Shown here: piece by piece, positions 12,432 to 23,614 of the stretch
How the letters are laid out: each line of letters begins with the position of its first letter
Numbering within the stretch: position 1 is the stretch's first letter
Assembly: GCA_015179125.1 (NCBI GenBank)
Contig: WHVA01000022.1
Span: 124,001 to 188,000, forward strand
Direction of reading: 5' to 3'
Source of the DNA: Gautieria morchelliformis
Lineage: Eukaryota > Basidiomycota > Agaricomycetes > Gomphales > Gomphaceae
Length of the DNA: 64,000 nt
The notes under the pieces: generated by a model
Databases searched by the model: none
The model's input: the letters and a program-made list of their open reading frames with translations, nothing else
What the model was told of the DNA's origin: nothing
Translations under genes and position numbers: made by a program

Positions 12432-13603
12432 CCGCTGCGCATCACAAAATCTGACGCATCTTCCGCTTCCGGTGGACCATGTTCCGCATTTTCGGAAATT
12501 ACTTCCGCAGTGGGCACTCTGCTTATGTCCGCGAGTGCGAGGAATTCTGGAAGGAGCTCGAGTTTCTCCTCCGTGGTCATAAGCCGGATGTCAAAGGCTT
12601 GGGGGCACTCGCGAGCATAGTGGCCTGGTTGTCGGCATCGGAAGCAGGTGATAGTTCCGTGGCCTTTTCCATGCATGCGGTCAACATCCATCGGGGTAGG
12701 GCCACCCTTTGAGGGAGGGGGGCTAGGGTTCCTAATAGGAGCAGGCGGAGCAAGCGTCGGAAATATTTTCCGTGTGGGAATGAATGCACTTCCAGGTTTT
12801 GGCACAGGTGGAGTAGGACGAGCGGAACTGCACATCATGTTCCGGTTTGTCTCCACGAAGGCCTCATTTGCTTCCCTGTTCTGGGACACCCTCTGCGCAG
12901 CTTGGTACCACCCTTCCGGGTCATCGAAATCCGGAGCTCCATCCCCAAGCAGCGCAACTTGGTTCTGGAGTGTCGGATCAAGTCCTCGTCGGAATTTGAT
13001 GACGATCGTCTTGTCGTCGTCATACTCTGCAAGGTCGATGAGCTCCTGGAAGCGATCGATGTAGTCATTGACTGGATCCTTGGCCTGATACCAGCTGGTC
13101 CCCTCGAGCTTCGTACGGGCTGTGAGCTGCTCACTTTTTGGGCAGAACTGGTCGGAAAATGTTTTCTCGAAGGCGTCCCAGTCCCGGAAGTAGTTCCCCT
13201 TGCCCTTCGCTTCATGTTGGATCACCTTGTTTGCAAAACGGGCTGTGCGGTCCGACTTGAAAAAGGACAATGCCCAGTGGATCCGAGCCTGGTCGTTTGG
13301 AAAGAGGTCTCCGACAATTGCGAAGTAGATGCTGTATGTGTTGAAGAATGCGCATCCCTTTTCCCGATCTCCGTCAAAGTCCGCCGGAGTTGTGGGTTTG
13401 ACCTTTGCTAATTTCGAGGACATCCTCTCTTCCGCTGCTTCCGCTTTTCCGAAATCCGGATCATCCAGCATTTCATTTCCACCACTTTGTGGAATATCTA
13501 ACTTAGCCAAAATCGCTTGTAAGGCTGTTTCAATTGCGTCGGTCTTCATCCGGTTCCGTGTCAATTCCTCCTCCATATTCCGAAGACAATCGTCTGGATC
13601 CAT
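12428..13603 (-). CDS. gag: Gypsy-1 Gag (retrotransposon capsid and nucleocapsid)
   Basis: Gag forms the cytoplasmic virus-like particle that packages element RNA. The frame is open from 13801, but the first ATG is at 13603 (residues start M-D-P-D-D), so I choose that. The product has the usual Gag layout: a polar helical N-terminus, a central capsid-like region with a W-Y-Q-A-K-D-P-x-x-D-Y-I-D-R-F segment, a proline-rich linker, and one CCHC knuckle, C-F-R-C-x4-H-x4-C. The stop TGA overlaps the pol frame, which lies in the -1 register. I see no internal stop. It is the least decayed part of this element. Confidence 0.85.
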   Translation of the reverse strand: MDPDDCLRNMEEELTRNRMKTDAIETALQAILAKLDIPQSGGNEMLDDPDFGKAEAAEERMSSKLAKVKPTTPADFDGDREKGCAFFNTYSIYFAIVGDLFPNDQARIHWALSFFKSDRTARFANKVIQHEAKGKGNYFRDWDAFEKTFSDQFCPKSEQLTARTKLEGTSWYQAKDPVNDYIDRFQELIDLAEYDDDKTIVIKFRRGLDPTLQNQVALLGDGAPDFDDPEGWYQAAQRVSQNREANEAFVETNRNMMCSSARPTPPVPKPGSAFIPTRKIFPTLAPPAPIRNPSPPPSKGGPTPMDVDRMHGKGHGTITCFRCRQPGHYARECPQAFDIRLMTTEEKLELLPEFLALADISRVPTAEVISENAEHGPPEAEDASDFVMRSG

Positions 13604-13790
13604 GTCGGAAGGAGAAATATGGGACGGGATTTCCGGGGTTGGGAGCTCGACGTAAGAAGAGGGGCTGTCGTATGCTGTGTGTGCGGAAGAGGTTGCGATC
13701 TCCGAGTCGCTGTCTCCGATTCCGAACGCACCTATGGCGAATGCAACGCGCAGTACGACCGCCGGTCCTCTAGGGGAGAGACTTTTCTGC

Positions 13791-13925
13791 TGTAAGGGCA
13801 ACCCTGGTTGGTTGTGGAGATCACACTACCACAGAACTGACAAGGGGAAATCCAAAGTCTGTATAAATGAACAGAGCATACAAGAGAGGGGATTCTCACC
13901 TGACAAGGGGAAATCCAAAGAGAAA
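13791..13925 (-). repeat. Gypsy-1 LTR remnant (3' part of the 5' LTR)
   Basis: This segment is the reverse complement of 15648-15785, the end of the other LTR, including the repeated TTGGATTTCCCCTTGTCAG element that occurs twice in each. It ends in CCTTACA next to the gag leader. Homology to the LTR stops at about 13925, where integrase coding sequence begins in the opposite direction, marking a rearrangement junction. Confidence 0.85.
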
Positions 13926-15594
13926 AGTAGGTGGGGCAGACCTCCGCCGCCGCATTGTGTCCCAGCACCATGACACGCGGGTCGCTGGGCATGCTGGGAG
14001 GTGGAAGACGCTGGAGTTAGTGGCTCGGAATTACTGGTGGCCTCAGATGTCCCGCTACATTGGACAGTACGTGAAGACATGTGACCTTTGTCTCCGAACC
14101 AAAGCACAACGACATCCGCCCGTCGGAGAACTTGTTCCGCTCCCGATTCCCGAATCCTGCTGGGACACCATCAGTGTCGACTTCATCGTTGAACTCCCAG
14201 AGTCTCATGGCTACGACGCGATCATGAACGTCGTGGATTCGGTAAGCAAGGTGTCCCACTTCATTCCGACGCACACGACGATCACAGCCCTCGGAGCGGC
14301 CCGCCTGTTCCTTGCACATGTCTGGAAGTTGCATGGGCTCCCGAAGCAAGTTGTTTCCGACCGAGGTCCGCAGTTTGTCGCGGAACTGACTCGGGAGCTC
14401 TACCGCCTGCTCGGCATAAGGCTGGCTACCACCACAGCGTACCATCCGCAGGGTGACGGACAGACGGAACGGGTCAATCAGGAGTTGGAGCAATATCTCC
14501 GCCTCTTTGTCAATGAGAGGCAGGATGACTGGGATGAGTTACTTCCACTGGCGGAATTCCAATACAACAACCATGTCCATTCCACCACACAACAGACTCC
14601 CTTCATGCTTGACTCCGGACGACACCCGCGGATGGGCTTTGACCCACACCAGGCTGACTCCTGACTCGAGACGGTCAACGAGTTCCGAGACCGCATGGAC
14701 TCCACCCTTTCGGAAGCCAAGTCGGCCCTTGCAAAGGCCAAGGATGACATGGCAAGGTACTACAACCAACGCCGGGTTCCTGCCCCGGAGTACCAAGTTG
14801 GAGACAAGGTGTATCTAGATGCAAGTGACATCCGCACCACACGCCCTTCACAGAAGCTTGCCCACCGCTACCTTGGGCCCTTCACAGTGATGCGGAGAGT
14901 CGGGCGGAATGCATACCGCCTCCGACTTCCGATGTCCATGTCCCGCCTCCACCCCGTCTTCAACGTGGTGAAGTTACTCCCTATGCTTGAGGACCCAATT
15001 CCAGGTCGGAAGGCTCGTCTACCACCTCCGCCGGAAATTGTAGATGGGGAAGAGCATTATGTGGTGGAACGGATCCTGGACAGCCGGTTTGTGCGAGGAC
15101 GACTCCAATTCCTCGTGAAGTGGGAAGGGTATGTGTACAAGGAGAATTCGTGGGTCCCAGAGCAAGATGTTTCCGCTCCAGACAAACTCCATGAGTTCTA
15201 TAGGACACACCCCGGCACCCCTCGCCAAATCCGCTCGCTGGCATTTCAATCCCTCGTGTCCCGTGCTTCGAGGACGCAGCACGCTAGAGGGGGGGTGATG
15301 TCAGGGGACACCCTGTTTTCCATTTCCAGTTCCGACACCATACCCAGTTCCGACACCATACCCGGTTCCGATTCCATTTCCGACTCCGGTTCCGGTTCCG
15401 ATTCCATCTCCGCCTCCGCCTTCGGAAATGATTCCACTTCTGGGAGAACTTCCACCAGTTCTGTTCGCCTTGCCAGTTCCACTCCAATTTCCGAGTTCCA
15501 CCCTCGGAACAGTGTCGGAAATCAAGCGACTCGCGTAATAGGTGGCATCAAGGGTCGATCAAGGGTCAGGGTGGTCAGGGAGGTGCAGGGTTGA
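13926..15594 (+). pseudogene. pol: Gypsy-1 Pol part 2: integrase with chromodomain, one TGA
   Basis: Integrase inserts the cDNA; the chromodomain steers chromoviruses to modified chromatin. In order I see the H-x-H/C-x2-C zinc-binding module, then the core with SVDFIVELP, VVSDRGPQF and E in QTERVNQELEQYLR (D, D, E triad). The GPF-type segment LAHRYLGPFTVMRRVG follows, then a chromodomain around YVVERILDSR and LVKWEGY-x5-SWVPE. An in-frame TGA at 14662-14664 separates core from C-terminus and fits CGA to TGA. The frame reads on into the 3' LTR up to 15594. The ATG at 13867 lies in antisense LTR sequence and is a fusion artefact. Confidence 0.9.
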
Positions 15595-15785
15595 TGGCGG
15601 GTGCCAAGTGTTGTCCCTGGCTGCGCAGCGTAGTTGGGGGTCCTTAGACTTGTCTCTTTGGATTTCCCCTTGTCAGGTGAGAATCCCCTCTCTTGTATGC
15701 TCTGTTCATTTATACAGACTTTGGATTTCCCCTTGTCAGTTGTGTGGTAGTGTGATCTCCACAACCAACCAGGGTTGCCCTTACA
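15299..15785 (+). repeat. Gypsy-1 3' LTR
   Basis: The LTR begins TGTCAGGGG directly after a purine tract (AGAGGGGGGG) and ends CCTTACA, so it has TG...CA ends and is about 487 bp. The first 200 bp are crowded with TTCCG words, including two 18-bp tandem copies of TTCCGACACCATACCCAG. The last 140 bp match the inverted remnant at 13791-13925. Immediately downstream the truncated LINE begins with no target duplication visible. Confidence 0.75.
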
Positions 15786-16735
15786 GACACTTCCTGGAGC
15801 TCCACTTAGAGGAATCGGCAGAACAGATGCAGAACCACCAAACCTCCAACAACTTCCTCTCCAAATTCAGCAACTCGTCAGTCGTCAAGTTCAACAACTA
15901 CTCAGTCATCGCTGAATTTGTCCCAACGAGATTCAACCCAGAGTCTCGAGTGGAACTCACTGAGGTAGAGTCCAGCAACGGCTTGGAAAAGGGCGACATA
16001 GTAGCTGCACGATGGATCAAGCCACCAGGAAAATGAACAGCAACCCAATCAATGGCACACATGATACTACAGCTGCACAATCGAATGGCGGCAAACACGG
16101 TACGATGCGGACTCCTAATCACTGGCACCAGAACAGTAGTCAGGAAAATGCTTCAGGAAGCTAGACGATGCCTCAAATGCCAGAAATTGGGGGTCGCCCA
16201 CATAGCCGCACACTGCCCCCAGCCTATCGACACTTGTGGAACATGCGGGAATGCAGGACACAGAACCGCGGAGTGCAGAGTAACGGACCCCAAAATTTAC
16301 AGATGCACCAACTGCGAAGATGTAGGGCACGTGTCCTGGGATCGTGAATGCCCCAAGTTCAAGGAGCACACCAGATGGATCCAGCCTAAGTACCCTGAAA
16401 CTAACATGAGGTTCTTTCCAGCTAGCAAAGACCCTCAGTCCTGGGAAACGATAGACACGATACAACGCGTGGAATATGATCACCCGGCCCCAACATTGCA
16501 CCCTCGCTTCCGCCCAACACCCAGCATGCAACAACAGACCCACAGCCGCCAACCCACCTACTGGAACCAGCCAAGAGGGGGCCCGCCCCCACGAGCGCTG
16601 AGGGATCGATCCATCACATGTGGGAACCGTGCGAGGAGCGCATCCTCGACTCGACAACAATCACTTGAAGAACTAGGCTTCGGAACCAACCACAACAATA
16701 GAGCTCCAGCCGTTCACCCCACACACCATGATTAA
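15786..16735 (+). pseudogene. LINE ORF1 (CCHC nucleic-acid-binding protein), truncated
   Basis: ORF1 proteins of this LINE type bind element RNA. The visible part ends with three CCHC-type knuckles: C-x2-C-x5-H-x4-C from LKCQKLG, C-G-T-C-G-N-A-G-H-x4-C, and C-T-N-C-E-D-V-G-H-x5-C. A Q/N/P-rich tail follows. A TGA at 16034-16036 interrupts the frame upstream of the knuckles; the frame then resumes in the same register. The N-terminus is missing because the LINE is cut at the Gypsy-1 LTR boundary. Confidence 0.8.
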
Positions 16736-19700
16736 CACACCACAACACAACACCCTCACGACACTGAAGATATGGCAGCAAAACCTTAACAAGTCCGATG
16801 TGGCCCAACAGGACCTAATCAACACCACGGACCCGAATACTTACGACATCATACTTTTACAGGAACCTTACTTTGACTTTTTAGGCAACACATGCGCCAA
16901 CCACAGATGGTACACAATCATACCTACAGCGCATAGGGACAACCTAAAAAAGACCCGTGCAACCACTTTCATTAACCGATGCCTACTCTCCAGCACATGG
17001 CAACAGATTGACATGCCCTCGCAAGATGTAGTGGCAACAGCAATACAAACCAACACCGGGACCATCACGATCTTCAACATATACAACGATTGTGAGAACT
17101 CACACAGCATACGGACCGTACACGACACAATCCAGATGGACGCGCGAGGTGCCAAGCTCATCGACCCACTCAGATTGCTATGGATAGGGGATTTCAATCG
17201 CCACCACCCACTGTGGGACGAAGAGCGCAACGCACACCTATTTACTGCTGCTAACCTAGACAGGGCACAGATTCTACTGGATCTCCTAGCGCAGCACGAC
17301 ATGCTCATGGCGCTACCGAAGGACCTCCCGACTCTACGTGCAAGCAACACCAAGAACCTAACGCAGCCGGACAACGTGTTCAGCAGCTCGGCACTGTATG
17401 ATCTGTTTTCGGAATGCATCACTTACCCAAACCTGCAGCCCCCATGCGCCGACCACTTCCCCATCTCCAGCACAATCGACGTACCCACCCCTGCAGCCGA
17501 GGAACAAGCCAGAAGTAACTGGCGCCAGGTCGATTGGCGAAGATTCAGGGAGTACTTGGCGGAACAGCTAAGTAAAACGCCTCACCCCAGCGAAATCACA
17601 GAGGCAGGCGAGATCGAGGAGCATCTGATAGCGCTCACCACGGCCATCAACACGACGGTGGAGGCGAACGTACCCTTCACGGTGCAATCGCCATATGTCA
17701 AGAGGTGGTGGACCAAAGAACTTAGCCAAGCCAGGTCCAAAATGCGGAGAGCTGCAAGGTATGCTAACCGTGCCTGGAGCGATCCACTGCACCCAGCGCA
17801 CCAGGATTACTGCAACACAAGGAACGAATACACTAACTTAATTCGTACCACCAAACAGGAATTTTGGTACGACTGGCTGCAGAGTGCGGATGTTACATAT
17901 CGAGATTTCCGCTAAGTCGGAACTGGAAAGGACAGCGGCTTCAACTTGTAGGTTGCGCCCCCAATGAACTATCGTCCTAGGTATGTCGGAAATGGGTCGG
18001 AAGTCGGAATGTACTGAACTGAAGGTTGGTCAGAACTTGAGGCGGAATTGAGGCGGAAGACGGAAGGCGGAGAGACTGAGGTCTTGCTAGACTCGCTGTG
18101 CTAAGAACAGGAGATGGAGCGTAGGAAATCAAGTATCGAAGGTGATTATCTGATTGCAGAATAACAGGCATACATGACGGGTTTTTATACAAAGAGCTGA
18201 GACAACAGGTAATGGGGTAGTACTAAGCAAATTCCGGGGGAAGCGGAAGTCGAGTAGACAATGCGTGGGAACTAAATAATTGGGAACAATGGGACTACAA
18301 GGGGGGTTCAGGGTAAGGTAAAACAATGGCAAAGGACAAGGGGTCTGGAAAACATGTCTGACAACGAACTACAAGGGTGACCGGATATATGGTCTTGATG
18401 AACGATGAAGCGGGTCCGGAATGTCCGAGTAATAGAGTCGAAAGAACAAGGGAATAGAACAATGAGCGTAATGTCGGAAATATTGGAGGGGCGGAAAGTG
18501 TTGCAGAACTGAAGGTCGGAAGTCGGAAATGAACGGTCGTAACAGCGGATGAAGCCAGCGTCTGGACAGCGAGTCGGCTAGTGTCAGGGCCATCCACAGA
18601 TGGGGCACGGACAAGAATACCGCCCCTCCAAGCCACAGGCAACGACGGCAAGACAGCTAGAGTAACGGACAATGCAGAAAAAAGCAAACTCCTCTTCAAA
18701 TTGTTCTTCCCCTCGCAAGGAGTGCGACCCAGCCAGGAGCTGCACACGTCATTTCTGACACCTGCATTCGAGTATGCCCCAGTCACTAACCAGCAGATAC
18801 TAAGAGTCATTGAAAAAATGATCCCGTACAAGGCTGCGGGGCCCTCGGGGCTCTCCAATGCAGTATTGACTCACTGTGCAGAGCTGATCACCCCTTATTT
18901 AGGATGCATCTACCGCGCTACCTTCCACTTTGACACGTACCCACAGCAATGGAGAACCACCATCGTTGCCGCACTGCGCAAGCCCGGCAAACCTGATTAC
19001 ACGCTAGCGAAGGCCTATTGCCCCATTACACTGATGGAAACCCTAGCCAAACCCCTATCTGGTTGCGTGGCAGAAATGCTGTCCTACTATGCAGAACAGC
19101 TCCAGCTACTGCCGTCCATCAACTTTGGAGGACGAGCGGGAAGGAACACTGTCGACGCGTTGCACGTAACGACGGACTTCATTAAAGAGCAATGGAGAAA
19201 AGGAAAAGTGGTATCAGCCTTATTTCTAGATGTTAAAGGAGCATTCCCGAGTGTAGCGGTGGACAGGTTGATCTATGATATGCGAATGAAAGGAGTGCCA
19301 GAGGAATATACTAACTGGGTGTGAAGCAGGTTACAAGGACGGTGAACAAGGATCCAGTTCGATGACTTCGTGTCAGACTCGCTAGACATAGACAACGGGT
19401 GCGACCAAGGGGACCCGATCTCAGTCATACTTTACCACTTCTACAACGCGGGGTTGATAGAGGTAGCCAAGCAGAACAAAGGAGAGATGGCACCCGCGTT
19501 TAACGATGTAATGTTCCTAGTGGCGGGCAAGGCATTCAAACAAATGCATGCGGTGCTAGTCAGGATGATGACGAGGTGAGGGGGGGCCAATGACTGGTCC
19601 CAAGACCACAACTCGCAGTTTGAGATAGACAAGATGCAGCTAATTAATTTTACTAGGAAGAGAATCAGGGACCCGAAGCAGAAAGGGAAGAAGACGAAAC

Positions 19701-21354
19701 TACTGCAAGGACGACCGCTCACCCTAGCCGGGGTCACGATCACGCCAATAGAATCTCACAAGCTCCTCGGGGTCATACTGGACAGGGAGCTACGATTCAG
19801 AGAACAAGCTGCACACACCGTTGCCAAAGGCACTGACTGGGTTCTACAGTTCCGAAGGCTGTCTAAACCGACGAAGGGCATGTCCTATCGCAACATGAGG
19901 CATCTTTACCTCAGCATCGCTATCCCCAAGATGTTATACACGGCCGACGTTTGGTTCACACCGGTGCGCCAAAGCAATAATGGCAAGAAAACTCGCGGAA
20001 CAGTCGGATTTGCGTCGAAGCTAGCCAGAGTGCAAAGAATGGCTTCCATATACATGACGGGAGCACTCTGCTCCACGCCCACTCACCTACTAGATATACA
20101 CGCTGACCTCCTACCCATCCAGCTAGTGGCAGACAAGCACACGTTCAACGCCCTTCTACGCATGCTCACACTACCACCCTCCCACCCACTACACGCATGA
20201 CTGCGCACTGCCTCGGAACAGCCAAGCAGACATCGGTCTCTGCTACAGGAGCTACTGCGGGCCCACAACCTGGCAGCAGGAACCATCGAGACCATCCAAA
20301 CAATACGACACAACCCATCATGGAACCCCCCATGCGCATCAGAATAGCCGAGAGCGAGAAAGAGGCAATCACCGAGGACAAGATGGACACGTCCTCCATC
20401 CAAATTTACACAGATGGATCCAGCCTTGATGGGGGGGTCGGGGCAGCTGCGGTAATGTTTATCAACGGCACTCAAAGGAAGGAGCTGCAGTATTACCTAG
20501 GAACTGACGCAGAGCACACAGTTTATGAGGTGGAGGTTGTGGGATTGATACTGGCAGCCACCATGCTACGAGAATATGACTTCTTGGACGGAGTATCCAT
20601 CGCCATCGACAATCAGGCAGCGATCAAAGTGCTCGACAGCCGCAAGGGCGGCCCCGGGCAATACCTCCTTGACCACTTCCTCCATCAAATGCAACAGGCC
20701 ACGGAGCGGCATCAAGGTGTTCCATTCGAGGTACGATGGGTACCCGGGCACAAAGGTATCGTAGGGAACGAGACAGCCGATGAGCTAGCTAAAGAGGCAG
20801 CGGGAGGACACAGTAGCTCACCCCAATTCCTTCCCAGAAAACTGCGCTCGAGCTTACCAAGCAGCAAGTCAGCTCTCAAGGCAACGTACAAAAAGCAGCT
20901 CAAAACCACAGTAAAACGCATGTTTGAAGAATCACCCAGATACCAAAGATTCCACAAGATCGACCCAAACACCCCATCAGATGGTTACCGCAAAATCGCG
21001 AACGGCCTCCCACGACACCAATTCAGCATCCTCATGCAGCTCAGAACAGGACACGCTCAGCTCCACCGACATCTGCACAAAATAGGGGCCAGCAACACCC
21101 CAATATGCCCCGCCTGCAACCAGTGTGAAGAAACGGCCCGACACTTCCTGCTCTCCTGCGTAGCGCACGCCCGTCATCGACAGCCTGTGGTCAACATACT
21201 ACGACGGGACGCGCTCAACCTCACCAAGCTTCTATCAGACCCTGAATGTGTAGAATACACGCTCGACTACGTCAACGCCACCAAACATTTCTACCCCCTC
21301 CAAAACCCCCGCACAATCCCCAGCCCCGCGCCCCCATCTGCGCATGACGAGTAG
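16728..21354 (+). pseudogene. LINE ORF2: EEP endonuclease, reverse transcriptase, RNase H
   Basis: The N-terminal apurinic-type endonuclease shows KIWQQNLNKS, LLQEPYFD, WIGDFNRHHPLWD and CADHFPI, the expected metal-binding set. After the solo LTR the RT continues with a KAAGPSGLSNAVL segment, FLDVKGAFPSV (motif A) and GCDQGDPIS (motif B). Motif C reads AFND where Y/F-x-D-D is expected, so the first catalytic Asp is Asn. RNase H (from about 20345) has YTDGSSLDGG, YEVEVVGL, IDNQAA and HKGIVGNETADELA. A C-x2-C-x7-H-x4-C motif closes the protein. In-frame TGA codons lie at 19322, 19343, 19577 and 20198. A frameshift near 20335-20345 puts RNase H in another register. Reading frame is continuous across the solo LTR if the LTR and one GCGGA copy are ignored. 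Confidence 0.9.
17891..18544 (+). repeat. Solo LTR of the Gypsy-3 family inside LINE ORF2
   Basis: The segment starts TGTTACATATCGAG and ends GGTCGTAACA, matching the Gypsy-3 LTRs at 34157 and 41454 but clearly diverged and 654 bp instead of 682 bp. It is flanked by direct repeats GCGGA (17886-17890 and 18545-18549), a 5-bp target duplication. No internal sequence remains, so it formed by LTR-LTR recombination. The ORF2 frame runs cleanly into and out of it. Confidence 0.93.
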
Positions 21355-21435
21355 ACACCCATGCATTGAGCAAAGACGCTGACCTCCCATGCCCTTGCAC
21401 AGACTCCTGCCCTGACTCGCTCTATTCAGCCCTGC

Positions 21436-22536
21436 TGATATATTATGCATATAGGAGCATGCAGCATCATTATTGACATCATTATGCTCCTATCCCCTAG
21501 TAGCATCATATTTCACATGATTATTTCCCCCTATCCTATACTGCTTAAATACTTGGACTTCACACCAGAATAAATCAGCGACTTAACAATCTTTTTCCTT
21601 AGAGCTTCGAGTTATAAGCATCTCTGGATCATTATTGTTTCCTCCTCACCTCTTATTTTAAGAACACTGCTCAATTCTAGAACTCTAGAACATTGCTTTT
21701 ACATTTCACCAGAACACTGCTTAAGATCTCTATCACACTATTGTTTATTCAACCTCGACCTCTCAATTCAATTCATATTAGATTAAAAGTCTCATTGACT
21801 TATCATGACCCACCAGGTCATGACTGCCCTCCCCAAGCACGATATCCACAAATTTTGGGATATAAAGCCAAAGCTAAACAAGGATAACTGGATGTCTTGG
21901 AAGAGAGAGTTGCTGGCTACTTCTCGAGACAGAGGCATTTACAGAATGATCATAGGAGCAGATGACTACCCGGATAACACCAACAGGGCTGTAGTGATTC
22001 TCAATGAGGTTGAGACTGTTGGTAATATTCCACTGACTCAACTCCAGGACAAGTGGCATGACAGGAACAATGTGGCTTACAGCCAGATACTCCTATGTGT
22101 CACTCCTGAACTCCAGATATCCCTTGACTCTACTGAATCATCAGCCAAAGCCTGGGAGATCCTGACGAAGAAATTCGAGTCTACAGACCCAAGCAAGATC
22201 AGTATCATTCACACAAAATATGAAAACTACCATATGACTGAGGGGCAGTCTGTCTCCTCATACCTCACCACAATTAAGGAGTACAGAAATCAATTGGCAA
22301 AGATGGGTGAAATCATTGCGGATTCCACTCATGCTGCCACCATCCTTCGAAATGTACCAGAATCTTGGAGATCAATTGCCCAAACCATTCGAATGATCAC
22401 AGGAGACATAGATGTTATAGAGGAGAAGTTGGAGGCACATGAGGCGGATGTGAGTGCAGTGGAGATATCGAGTCAGGCAGCGCCGGCCTTTGTGGCACAG
22501 TCAAGGAATGCAGGACACTTCAATAACCCTGCATAC
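21436..22536 (+). mobile_element. Copia-1: 5' LTR/leader and partial gag
   Basis: An AT-rich 5' part begins near TGATATATTATGC. It has a 10-bp stem (ATAGGAGCAT with ATGCTCCTAT) and an AATAAA signal near 21571, and leads into a Copia-type gag at 21805. The end of the LTR and the primer-binding site are not clear to me. The element is cut at 22537 by a family-C LTR and no pol follows. Confidence 0.6.
21805..22536 (+). pseudogene. gag: Copia-1 Gag, N-terminal ~240 residues
   Basis: The product starts MTHQVMTALPKHDIHKFW and has the Copia Gag signature: a K-L-N-K-D-N-W-x-x-W-K-R-E-L N-terminal segment, a KAWEILTKKFES segment and a helix-rich middle with SSYLTTIKEYRNQLAKMG. This is the UBN2-type capsid. 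Translation would run on beyond 22536 into LTR sequence to 22767, giving an unrelated Ser/His-rich tail, so the true C-terminus with its zinc knuckle is lost. No internal stop is present before the break. Confidence 0.8.
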
Positions 22537-23536
22537 TGTCATGACCTGTCTATTTCTCTTACCCCACTGTCTCTATGTTCCCTCTCCTCATTCCCTAGCA
22601 TCTTCACCAGAGTTCGCCGCACCCACCGACCACTCCCCCTCTACGTCCACTCTACCCGCTGTTCGCCCCATTCTCCAAACCGCTATTCGCTCCTCGCACA
22701 TTTCGCCAGCAGGCATGCCATCAAATATGATCGATACCATTCACCCAGCATGATGGTTCATCATTAACCCCATCATCTTCTTACTCCAACCCCATTGGGT
22801 GTTCGTATGGCCAAAGTGTGTTTGTAGGACATCCCTTCCATAGGTCATGTGGGATCAACCCAGTAAACGAAGAGGCCGTGCAGGGTAGCATGTATGCGGG
22901 TCCCAAGACATGGTTTTGTCCATAAGTGCCTTTGCCACCTTTATTCTCCGTTGTTTCATGTTCGCATTCTTCCCTCACTCTATTGTATGTTTATTCCATC
23001 TACTTAGTATCATGACTGCGCACCCCTATCCGACCCTGACTCACAACGGCCTCTTTCCTATTCGCTAATACCTTGCGAGCATTCGATATAAGTAGTTTAC
23101 ATTCGCATGTATATTCTCCAGTTCAATTATCATACGTCGACCATCTTGTGCAAACTTGACCTCGCTGTGATCATCGTCTAGAGCCTTCTCTTGGAGATTT
23201 CTATCTTCGATAAGCAGAGGACTTAGGCATCACTGGTGAGTTCTCATACTTCATCTTCCTTACCTTAGCCTTTGAACTATTTTCTGCGCTGTTGGCGAAG
23301 GGATTGTCGCTACTTAGACAGCCCTTCCGTGACACCTTGCACATTGTATCGTCAAGTGCCATGGGCCATTTCGCTACGACTGTAGATAGGGCGAGCCCCG
23401 TCAGGGCAACCCTCCTATCTTGTGAACATTCATTGGTTCACGTATTCGCCGAACGGCATACTTATTCGCACAAGTCATTCGGGCATTTGCTGTGTTCACT
23501 AATACACGATATTAATGCCTAAAAACCAATCTTGAC
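22537..23536 (+). repeat. Family-C LTR, copy C1 (plus orientation)
   Basis: About 1,000 bp from TGTCATGACC to AATCTTGACA, with the TGTCA/TGACA inverted ends typical of LTRs. It matches C2 (23615-24645, inverted), C3 (29632-31455) and C4 (33320-43195). The 5-bp flanks (CATAC left, GTATA right) do not match, so either the target duplication is lost or it arose by recombination. The next 78 bp (23537-23614) are unassigned spacer to the inverted copy C2. Confidence 0.85.
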
Positions 23537-23614
23537 AGTATAATTGAACTAACAGCTACAGTCAAAAGCATTCATTCCACCCATTCATCACCTGTTTTTT
23601 TACGCGCACCCCAC

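Larger units (their letters stand above)
9870..13925 (-). mobile_element. Gypsy-1, left half: LTR end, gag, protease, RT, RNase H (Ty3/Gypsy chromovirus)
   Basis: Read on the minus strand the order is LTR remnant (13925-13791), gag (13603-12428), protease, reverse transcriptase and RNase H (12431 to about 9870). Homology stops just after a VYVP segment at the C-terminal end of the RNase H connection, exactly where the integrase half at 13926 begins on the other strand. The two halves therefore complement each other to one chromovirus pol. The first ~350 bp of the LTR is missing at this side and the sequence left of 9870 does not supply it. Confidence 0.85.
15786..21435 (+). mobile_element. 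5'-truncated LINE (Tad/I-like) with two ORFs
   Basis: The element runs from the C-terminal half of ORF1 through ORF2 (endonuclease, RT, RNase H, C-terminal zinc motif) to a short 3' untranslated part. ORF1 and ORF2 overlap by a few bases (ATG 16728, ORF1 stop 16733-16735). It is inactive: 5' truncated, five in-frame TGA codons, one frameshift, an RT active-site change and a solo LTR inside ORF2. No poly-A tail is visible before Copia-1 sequence starts near 21436. Confidence 0.85.

Noticed and set aside
13867-13925. N-terminal extension of the Gypsy-1 integrase frame starting at ATG 13867
   Set aside because: These codons are antisense LTR sequence joined by rearrangement, not part of the integrase.
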